60,000 nt of DNA from Liolophura sinensis (taxonomy: Eukaryota > Mollusca > Polyplacophora > Chitonida > Chitonidae): assembly GCF_032854445.1 (NCBI RefSeq), contig NC_088306.1:10256193-10316192 (forward strand). Reading direction: 5' to 3'. The notes beneath the pieces are model-generated. The model had not been told where the DNA came from. It saw only the letters and a list, made by a program, of their open reading frames with translations, and made no database searches. A program made the translations under genes and the position numbers. Every line of letters begins with the position of its first letter. Positions within the stretch are counted from its first letter, which is position 1. This document shows, piece by piece, positions 41,312-55,500 of the stretch.

Positions 41312-44300
41312 GTATATGTACTTATTTATTTATTTGATTGGTGTTTTACGCCACACTCAAGAATATTTCACTTATGCAACGGCGGCCAGCATTATGGTGG
41401 GAAGAAACCGGGCAGAGCCTGGAGGAATCAGGGTAGATGTAATAAGTAGGTATATAGGACTACTAACGAGCATGCCTTCACCTTAGAGTACCGAGCAATT
41501 CATTATAGTTAAGTGTTGTTTACGAATGAAACGGTATTGTCTTGTCAAGTACAAGTAGGGCCTAACCTTCGACAAACAGGCTACAATAATAGTCAGTTCT
41601 GAATCCTCGCGCAAGAGAAGCGTCATTTGGACGCGTACCAAGACAGAATGTACGTCATACCAGTGAAAAGATAGTCTATCAGGCGGTTGGTAACATTTTG
41701 TGGAGCCGCCAACAGAACCCAATATACTCTGTTATATGTATGTATGTGTGTATGTATCCCATTTTGAACCATTCTGATCTGTACCATGCAGTATTATTCT
41801 GTTTTTGAACCTTTCAGATCAGTACCACGCGGTATTATCCCGTTTTTTTTAACCTTTCTGATCAGTACCACGCGGTATTTTCCCATTTTTGAACCATTCT
41901 AATCAGTAGAACGCGATTCATACTTGTCATTGTCACACGTTTTACTACTTTAGTTACAGGAGATGCGTCGCTTGACTTTGCCACATTGTCAGATCAGTTT
42001 TGGTCCTGGACACTGCATACATTTCCAGAATTCGCCACAGGCTTTGGGTATAGCGAGTATAACGATCAGCTCGAGTCCTACAATCTCACCGTGCATGCGC
42101 TTAGAAAGGTACGAGTCTGACTTTTTCATTGTGTGAAATCTCTATACGACTATCTAGAAAAAATTATTTAAAAAAAGGTACACTCACGCATGTGAGAGTG
42201 CATCCATGGCGGTAGAACAGAAGGAGGCACTAATCGGGCTAGATATGGTTGACTGACCCGCTGACCGCATGCTGGTCTATTGAGTTATGAAAAGTCTTAA
42301 TATGCAGTCCTATCCCGCTCTGTTGTACACTACGCGTTACCGAAGATCATCTAGACTTGCCCAGAAAGGGAGCACATAAATTGCCTCTATATGTAGCAAG
42401 AACGGTTGTAAATTGCATATAAAATGATCTTTGAGCACATTTGATTGACAGCTGTATGAGACTTGGTCAGGTTGTTGCAGTGATCTGAAACAGACCGTAC
42501 TGTAAAACGATGTTGGCGTAATCTGAAATACTTTCCGCTCAACTGAGAGAAAAAAATCGTGTGAACGTAGATAACATATCAAGTTATTGACTGCTTAAGT
42601 GAATTGGAGGTGGAAGAAAATTTTCAGAGAAATTCAGTGTTAAAAAAATCCCAAAAAGGCCCATTTGATTAACATTAGAAAAACTGATAAAATCAAAATA
42701 TTGCCTGTCTTTGACAGAGTACTGATATATACTTTCCGATCAGCTTTCATGAAAAACCAAAAGAGCAAAATGAAAAGTGTATACGTACCACGTCGTAAGC
42801 GCGAATTCCGAGTTTTTGGAAGTAATGCAAGAGTTACTTCTGTAACATTTCCTCTCTTCCTGTAATGCAAGAGTTACTTCTGCAACATTTCCTCTCTTCC
42901 TGTTTTTATCCGAGGTTTAAACTTACATGTACCTGTTGATAACAGAGGAAATGCAAGTTTTGCGTGCTTGGATGGAGTGATGCACACATGTAGACTGTCA
43001 GGCCTGTTGCTCAGCGGCTGGCATTGTCAACAAAATGTCCACGAGCTTGACTTAAGTCTTTATCAAATCAGGCTGTTCCGCCTGCCACTGCCTGTCGAGA
43101 GCGCTTGCGCTGTGGCCTGACCAAGCCAGACAGTATCAATCTCCAGTAACTACAAAGCCCTCACCCCACTCACCAGCGATGTCAGAGACGTACATTGAAC
43201 ACTTTGAAGCCTCATAGTTGTGCCTCAATCTATCAATCTACTCTACCTCCATGCTGCACCGTAACCCAAACTGTCAGCAAATTTGCTGTATAATAATACG
43301 CCTACTCCATTTCTATAACTGGAATTATAATTTTTGTTTGCCAACCCATCATGTTATATCGTCTTGAAACGAGCCTAAATTAATCGGGAAAGGTAACGAC
43401 AAAGAGATAAAGAGAAAACACCACAAAGAATACGAAGGGAGACAACTTTTGTAATACAGCTGAAAGTGCAAATAAACTGAGCAAAATTATGTTAATGTAA
43501 ACCAGCTGACTCCACATATATAATCATTGTTCCTTCATTTAAACAAAACATGTATCAAACAAACAGGACAAAAACATATCGACTACAGCTGTGTAGTTAG
43601 ACAGGGAATTGTTGTTCCAGGGGAGACACTTTTCTTGCGCAACTTTGGCGACTTTGGTCCAAGCTGTGTAGACTGTTGTTCTCCTGTAATGTATGAATAA
43701 AACGTTGGATATAAAGGTATGCCAACAAAACGTCATCGTAAAGCCATGGATGAACAACAGACAGCACAGTTTAGGAAAGTACAAGAACACACTAACGCTA
43801 AGTATATGTCAGATGAAAAACCACTAAACTTTGTCCATAATTTTTTTAACCCAGTAAAATGCATTTGAAAGTTTGAATTTTACGGTGGCCAATTTTGACA
43901 ATTTTGGGACCAGTGACATCACATCAGAATTTTGCCACTTAACTCACATAGGCTGCTACATTTCATCAATAAAAATGCATATATATGTAGATCTGTGAAT
44001 ACATTCACCGTATGAACCTTGAAACGAGCTATGTCAAACAAAAATGTGGATGTGACGTCACTGTATGGATGTGACGTCACTGAGACCATTTGGTTCACTG
44101 CAGACCACCGTACAATCTGATCTTTTAAAATCATTTTACTCGGTTGGAAAAAAAAAACAAAAACAAAAAAAAAATAAAAAAAATAAATAAATCCAACTAT
44201 TTGATTGGACAGTTTTTAATGGTGTTTAAAGATATACTTGTTAACGTTCTGTATTGGTTTTCTATGTGGAAGATTAGAGACGCGTTTCACAGTTAGTTGC

Positions 44301-47300
44301 TAGCAGACCACACTGATGATTTCTTTGATGTATTTCAGGCTAAAGTGGAGGAGTTTCTTGACAGACTGAGAGGCATTAAGAAGGACGAATTGAGAGCAGA
44401 CGAACAGCTGAACTATGTCATCTTGGAGGACGCATTTAACACTTACATTGAAGGATACACATGGATGAAGTAATCATTTGATTCCATTCGGTTTTTTGAT
44501 TGATTTGTTAATTAGATTGTTGATATACACTATCTAGACTCAAACCGTTTTCACTTATACTGTGGCGATTAGTTTTTGAAATGGAATGAAATTTGTTGGG
44601 TTGGTAATGGCTGACAGGAAAGTAAATTAATTTGATGATCGAGGTTTGAAATCAGCTTGATACGATCCTTGGTACAAAAACCGCTTCTATCCTAAGTCTT
44701 CTACGGCCGTAAGTGGGAAGGTCTCCCAGCAACCTGCGGATGGCCGTGGGTTTCCCCCGGGCTGTGCCCGGTTTCCACCCACCATAATGCTGGCCGCCGT
44801 CGTATAAGTGAAATATTCTTGAGTACGGCGTAAAACACCAATCAAAAAAAAAAAAAAAAAAAATCTTCTACCTGAAAGAGTAGATTTCTGTGCAATTTAT
44901 GCGCATTTAAACTGGTTGGATTGGCCAGTTTCAGAACTTCACAAAAGATATAATTTTATTAGTCAACACGGAATGATACCCTCAGAACATGTTAAAATAA
45001 ACACCTTGCAGTCATGCGAATTACAGTAACATAGATACAACGGGATTAGATCCCCTAACCTCAGTGGGAAATCAGGAGAAATCTGTATGTAGAGGTGGTT
45101 TCTTTACTTGTTTTCTGGACAGAATGTGAAGCAGTAATTGTTAAACAACAAGTAAATCGCAAGTGGCCTCCATGGCCTAGTGGTTAGAGCGCTGGCGCAG
45201 CACAATAATTCAGGAGCCGTTCACCAGTGAAGTCGTTGTGGTTTAAAGTCCAGCTCACTCTGGCTTCGTCTCCGGTCTGCCAGCCCTACACAACTTGTGA
45301 CTCCATGGCAAAAGTGTGTAGCTATTAACCAGTTAGAATGAGTAGAGGTTTTCAATGGCTGTAATGTCTAAACAGATTATGACTGGAAAGTGTGCGCGCA
45401 GTTTGTGACAGAGTAGAGAGTGTACACCTAGACAGGTTAAACATATGTAACTAAATATGGTTTATGTAAAAAGAAACTAATTTAGGACGAGCAGTAGACC
45501 TCTAAACATAAAAGAAGTGAACAACGTTGAATGTGACGAAGCCGAATGGTTAGCGTGCTTGCGCTGACTCGAGGGCTTCTTACCGATGTGGTCTCTGTGA
45601 GTTCAAGTCCGGCTCATGGCTTCCTCTTTGGACGTACTTGGGAAGGTCTGTCAGCAACCTGCGGATGATCGTGGGTTTCCTTCGGTCTCTGAATGGTTTC
45701 ATTGTACCATAATACTGGCCGCCGTCACACAGGAGGAAAATTCTTGAGTATACGTCAAAAAACACCAGTGAAATAATCAACTAGAATCTGACGATCTGAA
45801 GCACAAATAACCACCATACACAGTTCCTGCCATAGGTATTGTAATCTGATAAAAAAACAAGCCAGAGAACCCACTGCAAGAGGAATGTAACAAACCGTTT
45901 GGTTTTATCGTTTTCAGATTCGGGGGTCTAAATCCCGTCAGTTTCATGAATGGTTTACAGAATGAGTGGAGGAATTTGATGAATGTTCCCTTCAAAACTA
46001 AACCAGATTTTGAAAATTTCATAACACGAATCGGCTTGTTGAAAACACGGGTATGGTAATGAAATTGTCGTTCATTTGTATTACATCAATATTACGTCAT
46101 CCATGCATATTGCATCATACATTTGTATTACGTCACCATGCATATTGCATCAAACATTTGTATAACGTCTTTCCTGCATATTGCATCATACATTTGTATT
46201 ACGTCATCCATGCATATTGCATCATACATTTGTATTACGTCATCCATGCATCATACATTTGTATTACGTCAGCCATGCATATTGCATCATACATTTGTAT
46301 TAAGTCATCCATGCATATTGCATCATACATTTGTATTACGTCATCGAATTGTCTTGTACGCGTATATTGACATGCGAGTGAATTATGTCATAAATGTCCT
46401 ACAGTCATATTCACGTGTGTTACGTCGTACGTCGTCATGTGCATGCGTTACAAATGAAAAGCTGCTAACTGATTACATTCATTACGAACTGGTACGCCTG
46501 ACACAGTATTCTTAAGGCGATCGACGTTTTGATCAATTTATCCCGCGGATTTTGGACAAATTTGTTGAGAGTGCCCCTCTACTGGTCTATTTCATGATTC
46601 ATCTTTAATAATTTATTATAAAATAAATTTTAAATAAATAAAATAATAAATAAATAAAAGTACTAAATATGTTTCACCCTTTTTTCTCAGTTGGCGGAAT
46701 ATACCGAGTTGTGCCAAGAGGCTGTTCGTCTCAATCGGACACACCATTGGGCTTCCCTGGTTGGTTTTTGGATTGTACTGTATTGCCTCGATACAATTGT
46801 CAAAAGCAAAGTACACCTGACGAAATGACTCATTGTTATACAAAGCTTAACAGAAGAACTAATTAAAGAAAAATACCGTTGTGCTACGAGCGCACGCAGA
46901 CGTGTGAAGTGTATGTCCTAGCCAATCGCTGTAGATTGTGGGCTGGCTCAGATGTTAAAGTGCTGCTTCACTGTGACTATCTGACCCAAGAGTAAAGAGG
47001 TCGCGATGTTTGTCATGGTTTACTTGGGGCGCTCCGTTTTCCTCCACCCGTGAACATGATCTTCATCATTCCACTGAAAAATTCTTTATCCCATTAAATA
47101 CCAATGGGATAAGTAAATACCTCTGAGGACGACATCCAAACAGGGGGCCATTACAAACTGGTGTTTTCAGCTGCGTCAAAGCAACCGACACAAATCAAAT
47201 AAAATTTATTTGTTTATTTGATTGGTGTTTTACGTTGCACTCAAGAATATTTCACTTCTACGACGGCGGCCAGCATTATGGTGAGAGGAAACTGGGCAAA

Positions 47301-50300
47301 GCCAACGACCATCCACATCCGCAGGTTGCTGTCAAACCTTCCCACGTACATTGGGCTGGAATCAAATCAGTAAATAAATCACTATAAATCACTGTTTAGA
47401 AGTTACACAATGTGGATATTTTATTTTTCATTCCTGCAGGCCAAGGTGCCAGGTCAGATCGACGCCATCTTGGTGGAGGATCCATTTCACTCTGCGTTCT
47501 ATGAACCTTTCAAAGAAACTCTGGAGAATCTTACGACTATATCACAAACAGAAAAGTATATATACTGAAATAATTATTATTTGTAAAAATGTATTTGATA
47601 GCTATTTGATTTCGTACACAAAACTATTTATTTTATGTGACAACTGTTAGGTTTGGCAGATGATCTCAAATGTAGAGGCTGATGGTAATCAAACACGCAT
47701 GCACAAGAAATATGCAAATATGCAAATATGGAAAATGATACCCTGAACTTTTATTCAGTCACTATTTTGCCGCTTATGTAAATAATGTGTATTATTGCTA
47801 ACAGTGTTCTCGCTATTACGTATTACACTTTCTGGATACATGTTTTTCACAGATTCTAGTATCAAAACTTAGCTGAGACCATCCGGGGCTTCGAACCATC
47901 GACCACATGGTCCGGTCGCTAATAGCCAGCAATACATTCAACTGTCTAGACAAAAAAGGCCTAAACAACCTCACCAATCTGATATATTATTTATAAAAAG
48001 CTGCACGCACTTCTGGAAACTGTACTGAGTCTGCTTTCTTCCGAGAAAATGTGTTACGTAGCCGCTTGATATTGTGCCTTTATTAAGTCTGGCAGAAACT
48101 ACGGGAAATTTATGAATGGGGCGATTATTCCGATGTGGGAATCTCTGTAGATATAAAATGACGAGTGGCCAGTCTGAGTAGCTACAGAGGCTAAAGGGAA
48201 ATACAGCTTCAAATTGGAAGAAGGAATCGCCAGATAAACTGATGAAAACTTAAAACGTTCACTTTATATCTTTAGACTTTATATCTTTAAACTTAATGTC
48301 TTTAGACTTTATGTCTTTAGGCTTTATATTTTCGATTTTTATCTTTAGACTTCATTCAAACTTTATATCTTTAGACTTTTTGTCTTTAGAATTTATGTCT
48401 CCAGAATTTATGTCTTTAGAATTTATGTCTTTAGACTTTGTGTCTTTAGACTTTATGTCGTTATAACTTTTTCAGAATTGTATTATCGGCTTATGGATCA
48501 TCCTGCTAATGGCAGAATACTCTGACGTCACATCATTTTTTTTGTAATCACCTACATGTACATGCGTAATTTTTGCAAACATTGTTTCAGTAATGTTTTA
48601 CACACCGGTTATATGGTTCCTTAACGTTAAACTGCAATGCTCTCAAATGCCGCGAAACTTGTACTTAATCGTCTTCTTCAATTATTACACAATTAAGATT
48701 GTGGCAATTATCGAACGGAAAATGTACATCGCTTATGCCTTTTATGATGTCACTGGTGGTGACTGTCATCCATGTTTCAAAACATGTAACAGTTTTAAAA
48801 ATTTGTGATGTTATTCACGGGCAGATGAATGAACCGGGACCACTTTTCATTTCAGAGAGGATTTCCGGTCACGTGCTCTTGTTGCTATTAACACCGGTGT
48901 CCTCCATCCTTTCCGGGATTTTAAAACTTTCCTGAAGAACGTGAGAATTATGTTGTCCCTGCATTTCTCTCTGGATGATGTGTCTTTCTAGAATCTCTTC
49001 CTTTTGAAAATTGGAGTTTAAACTAATTGATTTGCTTTTTTTTATTTAATTGTTGTTACACGCTGTACTCAAGAATATTTCACTTGTATGACGGCGGATA
49101 GGATTATGGTGGGACGAAACCGGACAGAGCCCGGTGGATACCCACGACCATCCGCTGAAAGACCGAGTTTAAACTGATGAAAACGAGTACTGTTATTTCA
49201 AAAATGTAGAATGCATGTGACAACCTTTCAAATGATGTGTTTTATGCATGAAGAATATTCATTCAAAAGAATTCCACATTCTTCTTGCCAATGCTTATCC
49301 ATTATTTGTTACAAAAATATATATAATACATTCAGAATTCAAAAGAATTTAAAAATATGTTGAAATTGACAACTTAATTCGTACCACCAATAATTGATCT
49401 CCTGCGGCAAGTCTTAAGAAGCAGTGGCAAACACCCGGCTGACGTATTAAATAAACGCCCATGGCAACATGTAGTGAAGAGATACGTCATCACGGTGAAT
49501 GCGATTGCGGTATCGTTGATGCAGCCTTGTAAGAACTATTCCAGCTTTTATTTCTACTTCTCTGCCCGCCGTAGGACTACATGCCTTACAGTCGCCCAGC
49601 TGCAGGAGTGGGTTCATGGGATCAGGGTAGGGACTATTATGAGGCGTGTCTCAAGTGGCAACTATCGGTAGACATGACACCGGAAGAAGTCCATGCGCGC
49701 GGTGAAAGCGAAGTTCAAAGGGTTAGCGGAGAAATGATGAAGGTTAGTACATATTGCTATTATTTATGTGATTTGTGTTTTACGCCGTACTGAAGAATAT
49801 TTCATTTATACGGCGACGATCAGGATTATACATGTAGGTACTGCCAGATAAGGAGATACTTTATTTACTTATTTATTTCCCATATGTCAGGCCAGTTTTG
49901 TCCGCCGATGAAGGGAAACCTCTGCACTTCGCCAGGTGCCTGACAACCTTCCTTCCACAGAGCGACATCCGAACCAGCTTCAGTCAGCTAATATACATCC
50001 TCACGTGAAGAGCTAACTGTCCAGGAACAACCCATTACATGCATCGACGGGCGAGGGACTGAGACAGTAGTGTTTCCGACGCCTTGGTGGACGGGGGACT
50101 GAGATAATCATGATTCATGCGCCTTGATAGGCGAGGATAAGACAACCACGATTTAAACGCCTTGGTGGTTGAGGGATTGAGATAATCCTCATTCAGGCGC
50201 CTTGGTGGGCGAGGATAAGACAACCACGATTTAAACGCGAGGGACTGAGATAATCCTGATTCAGGCGCCTTGGTGGGCGAGGGACTGAGATAATCCTGAT

Positions 50301-52550
50301 TCAGGCGCCTTGGTGGGTGAGGGACTGAGATAATCCTGATTCAGACACCTTGGTGGGCGAGGGACAGAGGGAACCATGATCCAGGCGCCTTGGTGGGTGA
50401 GGGACTGAGATAATCCTGATTCAGATACCTTGGTGGGCGAGGGATTAAGATAATCCTAATTCAGGCGCGTGGTGGGCGAGGGACTGAGATAATCATGATT
50501 CAGGCACCTTGGTGGGCGAGGGATTAAGATAATCCTGATTCAGGCGCCTTGGTGGGCGGGGGACTGAGATAATCCTGATTCAGGCGCCTTGGTGGGCGAG
50601 GGACTGAGATAATCCTGATTCAGGCGCCTTGGTGGGCGAGGGACTGAGGTAATCCTCATTCAGGCGCCTTGGTGGGCGAGGGAATAAGATAATCCTCATT
50701 CAGGCGCCTTGATGGGCGAGGGACTGAGATAATCCTGATTCAAGCGCCTTGGTGGGCGAGGGACTAAGATAATCATGATTCACGCGCCTTGGTGGGCGAG
50801 GGAATAAGATAATCATGATTCGTGTGCTTGGTGGGCGGGGGACTGAGATAAACCTGATTCAAGCGCCTTGGTGGGCGAGGAATTGAGATAATCATTTTTC
50901 AGACACCATGGCGAGCGATTCATTCAGGCACCTTGGTGGGCGCGGGACAAAGAGAACCGTGATTTAGGCGCCTTGGTGAGCCAAGGACAGAATTTGTTAC
51001 AGAATATCTTTTTTTAGCACCGTCAAAATGTTTCAATGTTCATTTGGGTCAGTCTGATGCAGTTTTTGAGTCGTTTTTACGACCAAAGAGAAAGCCAGCG
51101 TGAGATGGACTTGAACTCACAGCGATCGCATTGGTGAGAGGCTCCCAGGTTATTGTGCTGCGGCCGTGGGCACGGAGGCCCCCAAAATGAACAATAATTT
51201 AGTCAACCACTAAATTTGAATTAATTAAAAATAGAAAATTTCGCGTTCTAAAATGTTTAAAAAATTCCACAACGCCTGTTAACAGAACGAATACAGTTGA
51301 ATATCATTACCTAGCCACTGGTTTGGTTACGCTAGTGTGTCATGTTAGCTATCTTGCGTGACGCTGATGACAAACGGTACGAAACGTCACATAGTTCTAA
51401 AATTAAGTGTTTATGTGATAGAAATGTGAGGAGAACGGAAAGCAAAAACACGAATCAGCCCCAGAAAACAGTAAAGTATAAAGCTTAGGTCCGTTTGGCG
51501 GGACGAAAAATTAATACCGTGGCAAGAAGAGGAAACATTATTACCGTGACAAGGAGTGGAGGCATTATTACCTTGACAACAAGTGAAGGGGTTACTGTGA
51601 CGAGGAGAGGAGACATTATTACAGTGACAAGGAGTGGAGGCATTATTACCTTGACAACAAGTGAAGGGGTTACTGTGACGAGGAGAGGAGACATTATCAC
51701 CGTGACAAGAAGTGGAGACTTTATTATAACTGTAACACCAAAAGGGAACATTTCCATGCAAAGACGAAGGGATATTATGCCAAAAGGAAGACATAGAAGA
51801 TTACCATGATAAGAAGATGAGACAGTATTACCGTGACAATGAGTGGAGCATTACCGTGAATAGACGAAGAGACATTATTACCGTGACAAATAGAGGAGAC
51901 ATTATTTCCGTGAAAAGACGAGGGGATATTATCGCGAAAAGAAGGGGAGATTAATTATTTTTCCTTTAATGAGTTGGACTTGCAATAAGTCATTAAAGAG
52001 GCAAAAGTAAAGAGAAAAAAACATTTCAGAAGAACCAATACAGAAGAAACCTTCGTAAGAATAATTCGCAAGATAACCCAGTGTGCGGTTTGTTATTAAT
52101 ATTTCGGTCTTTTAATGCGCCACCTCCTTTTTAAAACACCTGCCCGCTATTCACAAGTCTACTCTCATGAGGATTCTGTTTCTCTTGTAGGTGATGCGGT
52201 CTCAGGATTTCCATGGATCTATTTCCGAGTATTTTGAGAGTTTGAGATCACAGGACCGTTTCAAGTTCCCATCCGGAGTACGTAGATTATACACTCATTG
52301 CGCATATATACGCATCTTTTCGTCACACTTTCTGCAAACTTACATGCCTTAACTAACATAAACCATATTTGGACCACAGAGAACAAATAGACCATGTCTG
52401 TTCGATGTTGTTATTCATGTTGCACGGTGCCAACGAAACAAAAATGGTCGTGGGTTTACCCCTGGCTGTGCCCGGTTTCCTCCCACCATAATGCTGGCCG
52501 CTGTCGTATAAGTGAAATATTCTTGAGTACTTCGTAAAACACCAATCAAA

Positions 52551-52589
<39 letters not shown>

Positions 52590-55500
52590 AAGGGGAAAGG
52601 GCACACCAGATTTCACGTCTTTATGTTATTCCCATATATGATGGATGCATTCAATTTGCGGCAAAAGAAAAACAACTGTAGCCCAATTGCACATGTATAT
52701 AAATTATACATCTATAAAGTACTCCACGAGAAGTATAAAAAAATAATTTTTTGTGATGTACCCCAACTGAGATATCGCAGTTAAGAGTAAGGAAAATGAC
52801 GTACAATGAAACAATCAAAGGCGCCACCATGTTATCAGTTATAACCAATCAGGTTCGAGTTATTTCTATTATCCGAGGATGTGTCTGTTTCCGCTTAGCC
52901 TCACCCGAACCCTGTTCTTTTTTCTTGTTTTTTTTTCTTTTAACCATTTTAAGTGGGGTACGAGTGACAAGACATTGTGGCCTCGTAAGAATTCGTGATT
53001 AATGTTGATCAACAGAGATGGCAAGCACGTCAGAGATACATTTCTGTGGCCATTGAAGTCTGTTTCCATCCATCTTCCGAAAAAATTCAGGTTATATTAT
53101 TTGTCGTCTTTTCTTGTCAACCGAAATTGTGCCTTCCGGGCACTTTTGTTCGGATCAGATAATGAGCAATACATGCCACGTAGTCAGGTATAAAAATAGA
53201 AGGGCCTTTTAATTTACTACTAAGAGTAAATAAAACGTACACGTGATACAAATATAAATTTACTTATTTATTTATTTTAATTGGTGTTTTAGGCCGTTCT
53301 GAAGAATATTTCGCTTGTATGGCGGCGGCCGAGGGAGTCCGGGGGAAACCCGCGACCATCCACAGGTTGCTGGAAGACCTTTCCACGTACGGCCGGGAAG
53401 GAGGCCAGCATGAGCTGGACTTGAACTCACAGCGTTTGCATTTAGGGCGACGGCTCCTGGGTCATTGCGCATTTAGGAATTGGAAACGATTAAAATATTT
53501 CTATCATTTCTGTTCTAGGAGGCAATTATAGAAGAGTACGAAGACATAATATATCAAAGGATCAATACAAAACTTGGCATGATATTCAGCAAGATCCCCG
53601 ATGCTCCATTAACGTAAGATTCGCCACTCGCTACTGATAAAACACGAGTGGATGGACCTTAAACAGACAGGCGGACGGACGGACGGACGGACGGACGAAC
53701 GGAGGGAGGCAGAGACGGACGGATGATCACTGAATCCCACGGACTTATGTTGACTTTGATTGGCTGAATGGTTGTCTAATCAAAAATGGAGTTAACAAGC
53801 GAAGACAAATAATAATTAGAACTGGCCTATATCAAAAATTGGGAAAATTTGGAAGATTTCCATTCCTTTGAAGACGAAAAAAACTCTCCACGTAATTTAA
53901 GATTTTGTAGTTTTAGATAAAGGATTTCTATGGTAACGAAGCTCTCGTTTCAAAATTCTATTTTTACACCGCAAAAGCTTGGCAACTAATCCACGCAATG
54001 GATATTAAAGGCCTCATGTACATATACATATTATCTCTAACACATTTTTCCAGATTTGTGGAAATCTTTTGAACACTGGAGGAGGATTTGCACTGACAAG
54101 ATAAAGACAGACAGACGCACAGACAGACAGGCAGAGACGCACACACAGAGAGACAGACAGACGCACGCACAGACAGACACATGCAGAGGCGGACGGACGG
54201 ACTGATCGCTGTATCCTTCCGTACATAAAGGCATATACCGTACGGTTTGCCGGGCAGTCGGTTTGCGTGTACCATAATATGGTATAGCTAGGTATTTTTG
54301 CCAAGGTGAAGTAAGGACGGGGACGGTATATCTGACATATCTCTTGGGGCAGATGTGAAGGATCAGATTTCTGGTGAGATATGCCGGTATTGGATATGTT
54401 CTGCTACAATATGGTTACGGAAATCACATCAATGTGGCCTGAACGTATTGTTAAATTCAATGTCAGACCCAAACAAAACAAATTAACAAATCACTCATAG
54501 TAAATTTTCACCCTTTATTGTACATGTATTTTTTGGCGTTAAGCCGTAATCATTCATTAATCCTACATGTATTTGTGGCGTTAACGCTAATCATTTATTT
54601 ATACAACATGTATTTGTGGCATTAACGCTAATCATTCATTCATCCCACCTGTATCTGTGGGGTTAAGCCATAATCATTATTCATCCTACGTATATTTGTG
54701 ACGTTAGGCCGTAGTCATTCACTCATGCTACATGTATTTGTGGCTATAAGTCGTAATCTCTCATTCTTCCTACATTTTTTGACGATATCTAAATCTATTT
54801 GTGACGTTAAGCCGTTGTCATTCATTCATCTTACCTGTATTTGTGACGTTAAGCATAACGATCCATTCATCCTACATGCATTTGTGATGTTCAGCTATAA
54901 TCACTAATTCATCTAGATGTACTTGTGGCGTTAAGCCGTAGTTATTCTTTATCCTATATGTCTTTGTGACGTTAAGCCGTAACCATTCATTCATTCCGTA
55001 TGTATGTGTGGAGGTAAACATGCTTATTTATCCTACATGTATTTGTGGAGTTAAGCCATAACCATTAATTCACCCTGTGTGTATTTGTGGCGTTAAGCCG
55101 AAACCATTAATTCATCCTACATGTATTTGTGGCGTTAAGCCATAACCATTAATTCACCCTGTGTGTATTTGTGGCGTTAAGCCGAAACCATTAATTCATC
55201 CTACATGTACTTGTCGCCTTAAGCCACAATCATTTATTCATTCAACATGTATTTGTGGCGTTGAGCTATAATCGTTCATTCATACTGTATGTGTTTGAGG
55301 CGCATTATGGTTATCATTCTTTCATCCTACATGTATCAGCGGCGTTAAGCCGTAATCATTCATTGAGCCTTCTTGTATTCGTAGCGTCAAGTCGTAATCA
55401 TTCATTCATCCTACATGTATTTGTGGCGTTAAGCCGAAATTATTCATTAATCCTACGTGTATTTGTGTCGTTACGCATATTCTCTCATCTACCCTGTATG

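Noticed and set aside
46616-46843. 75-codon minus-strand open frame
   Set aside because: Antisense shadow of exon 5 of the plus gene.
51495-51809. 104-codon and antisense open frames rich in Thr/Val/Arg
   Set aside because: They follow the 78-bp higher-order unit of a tandem array.
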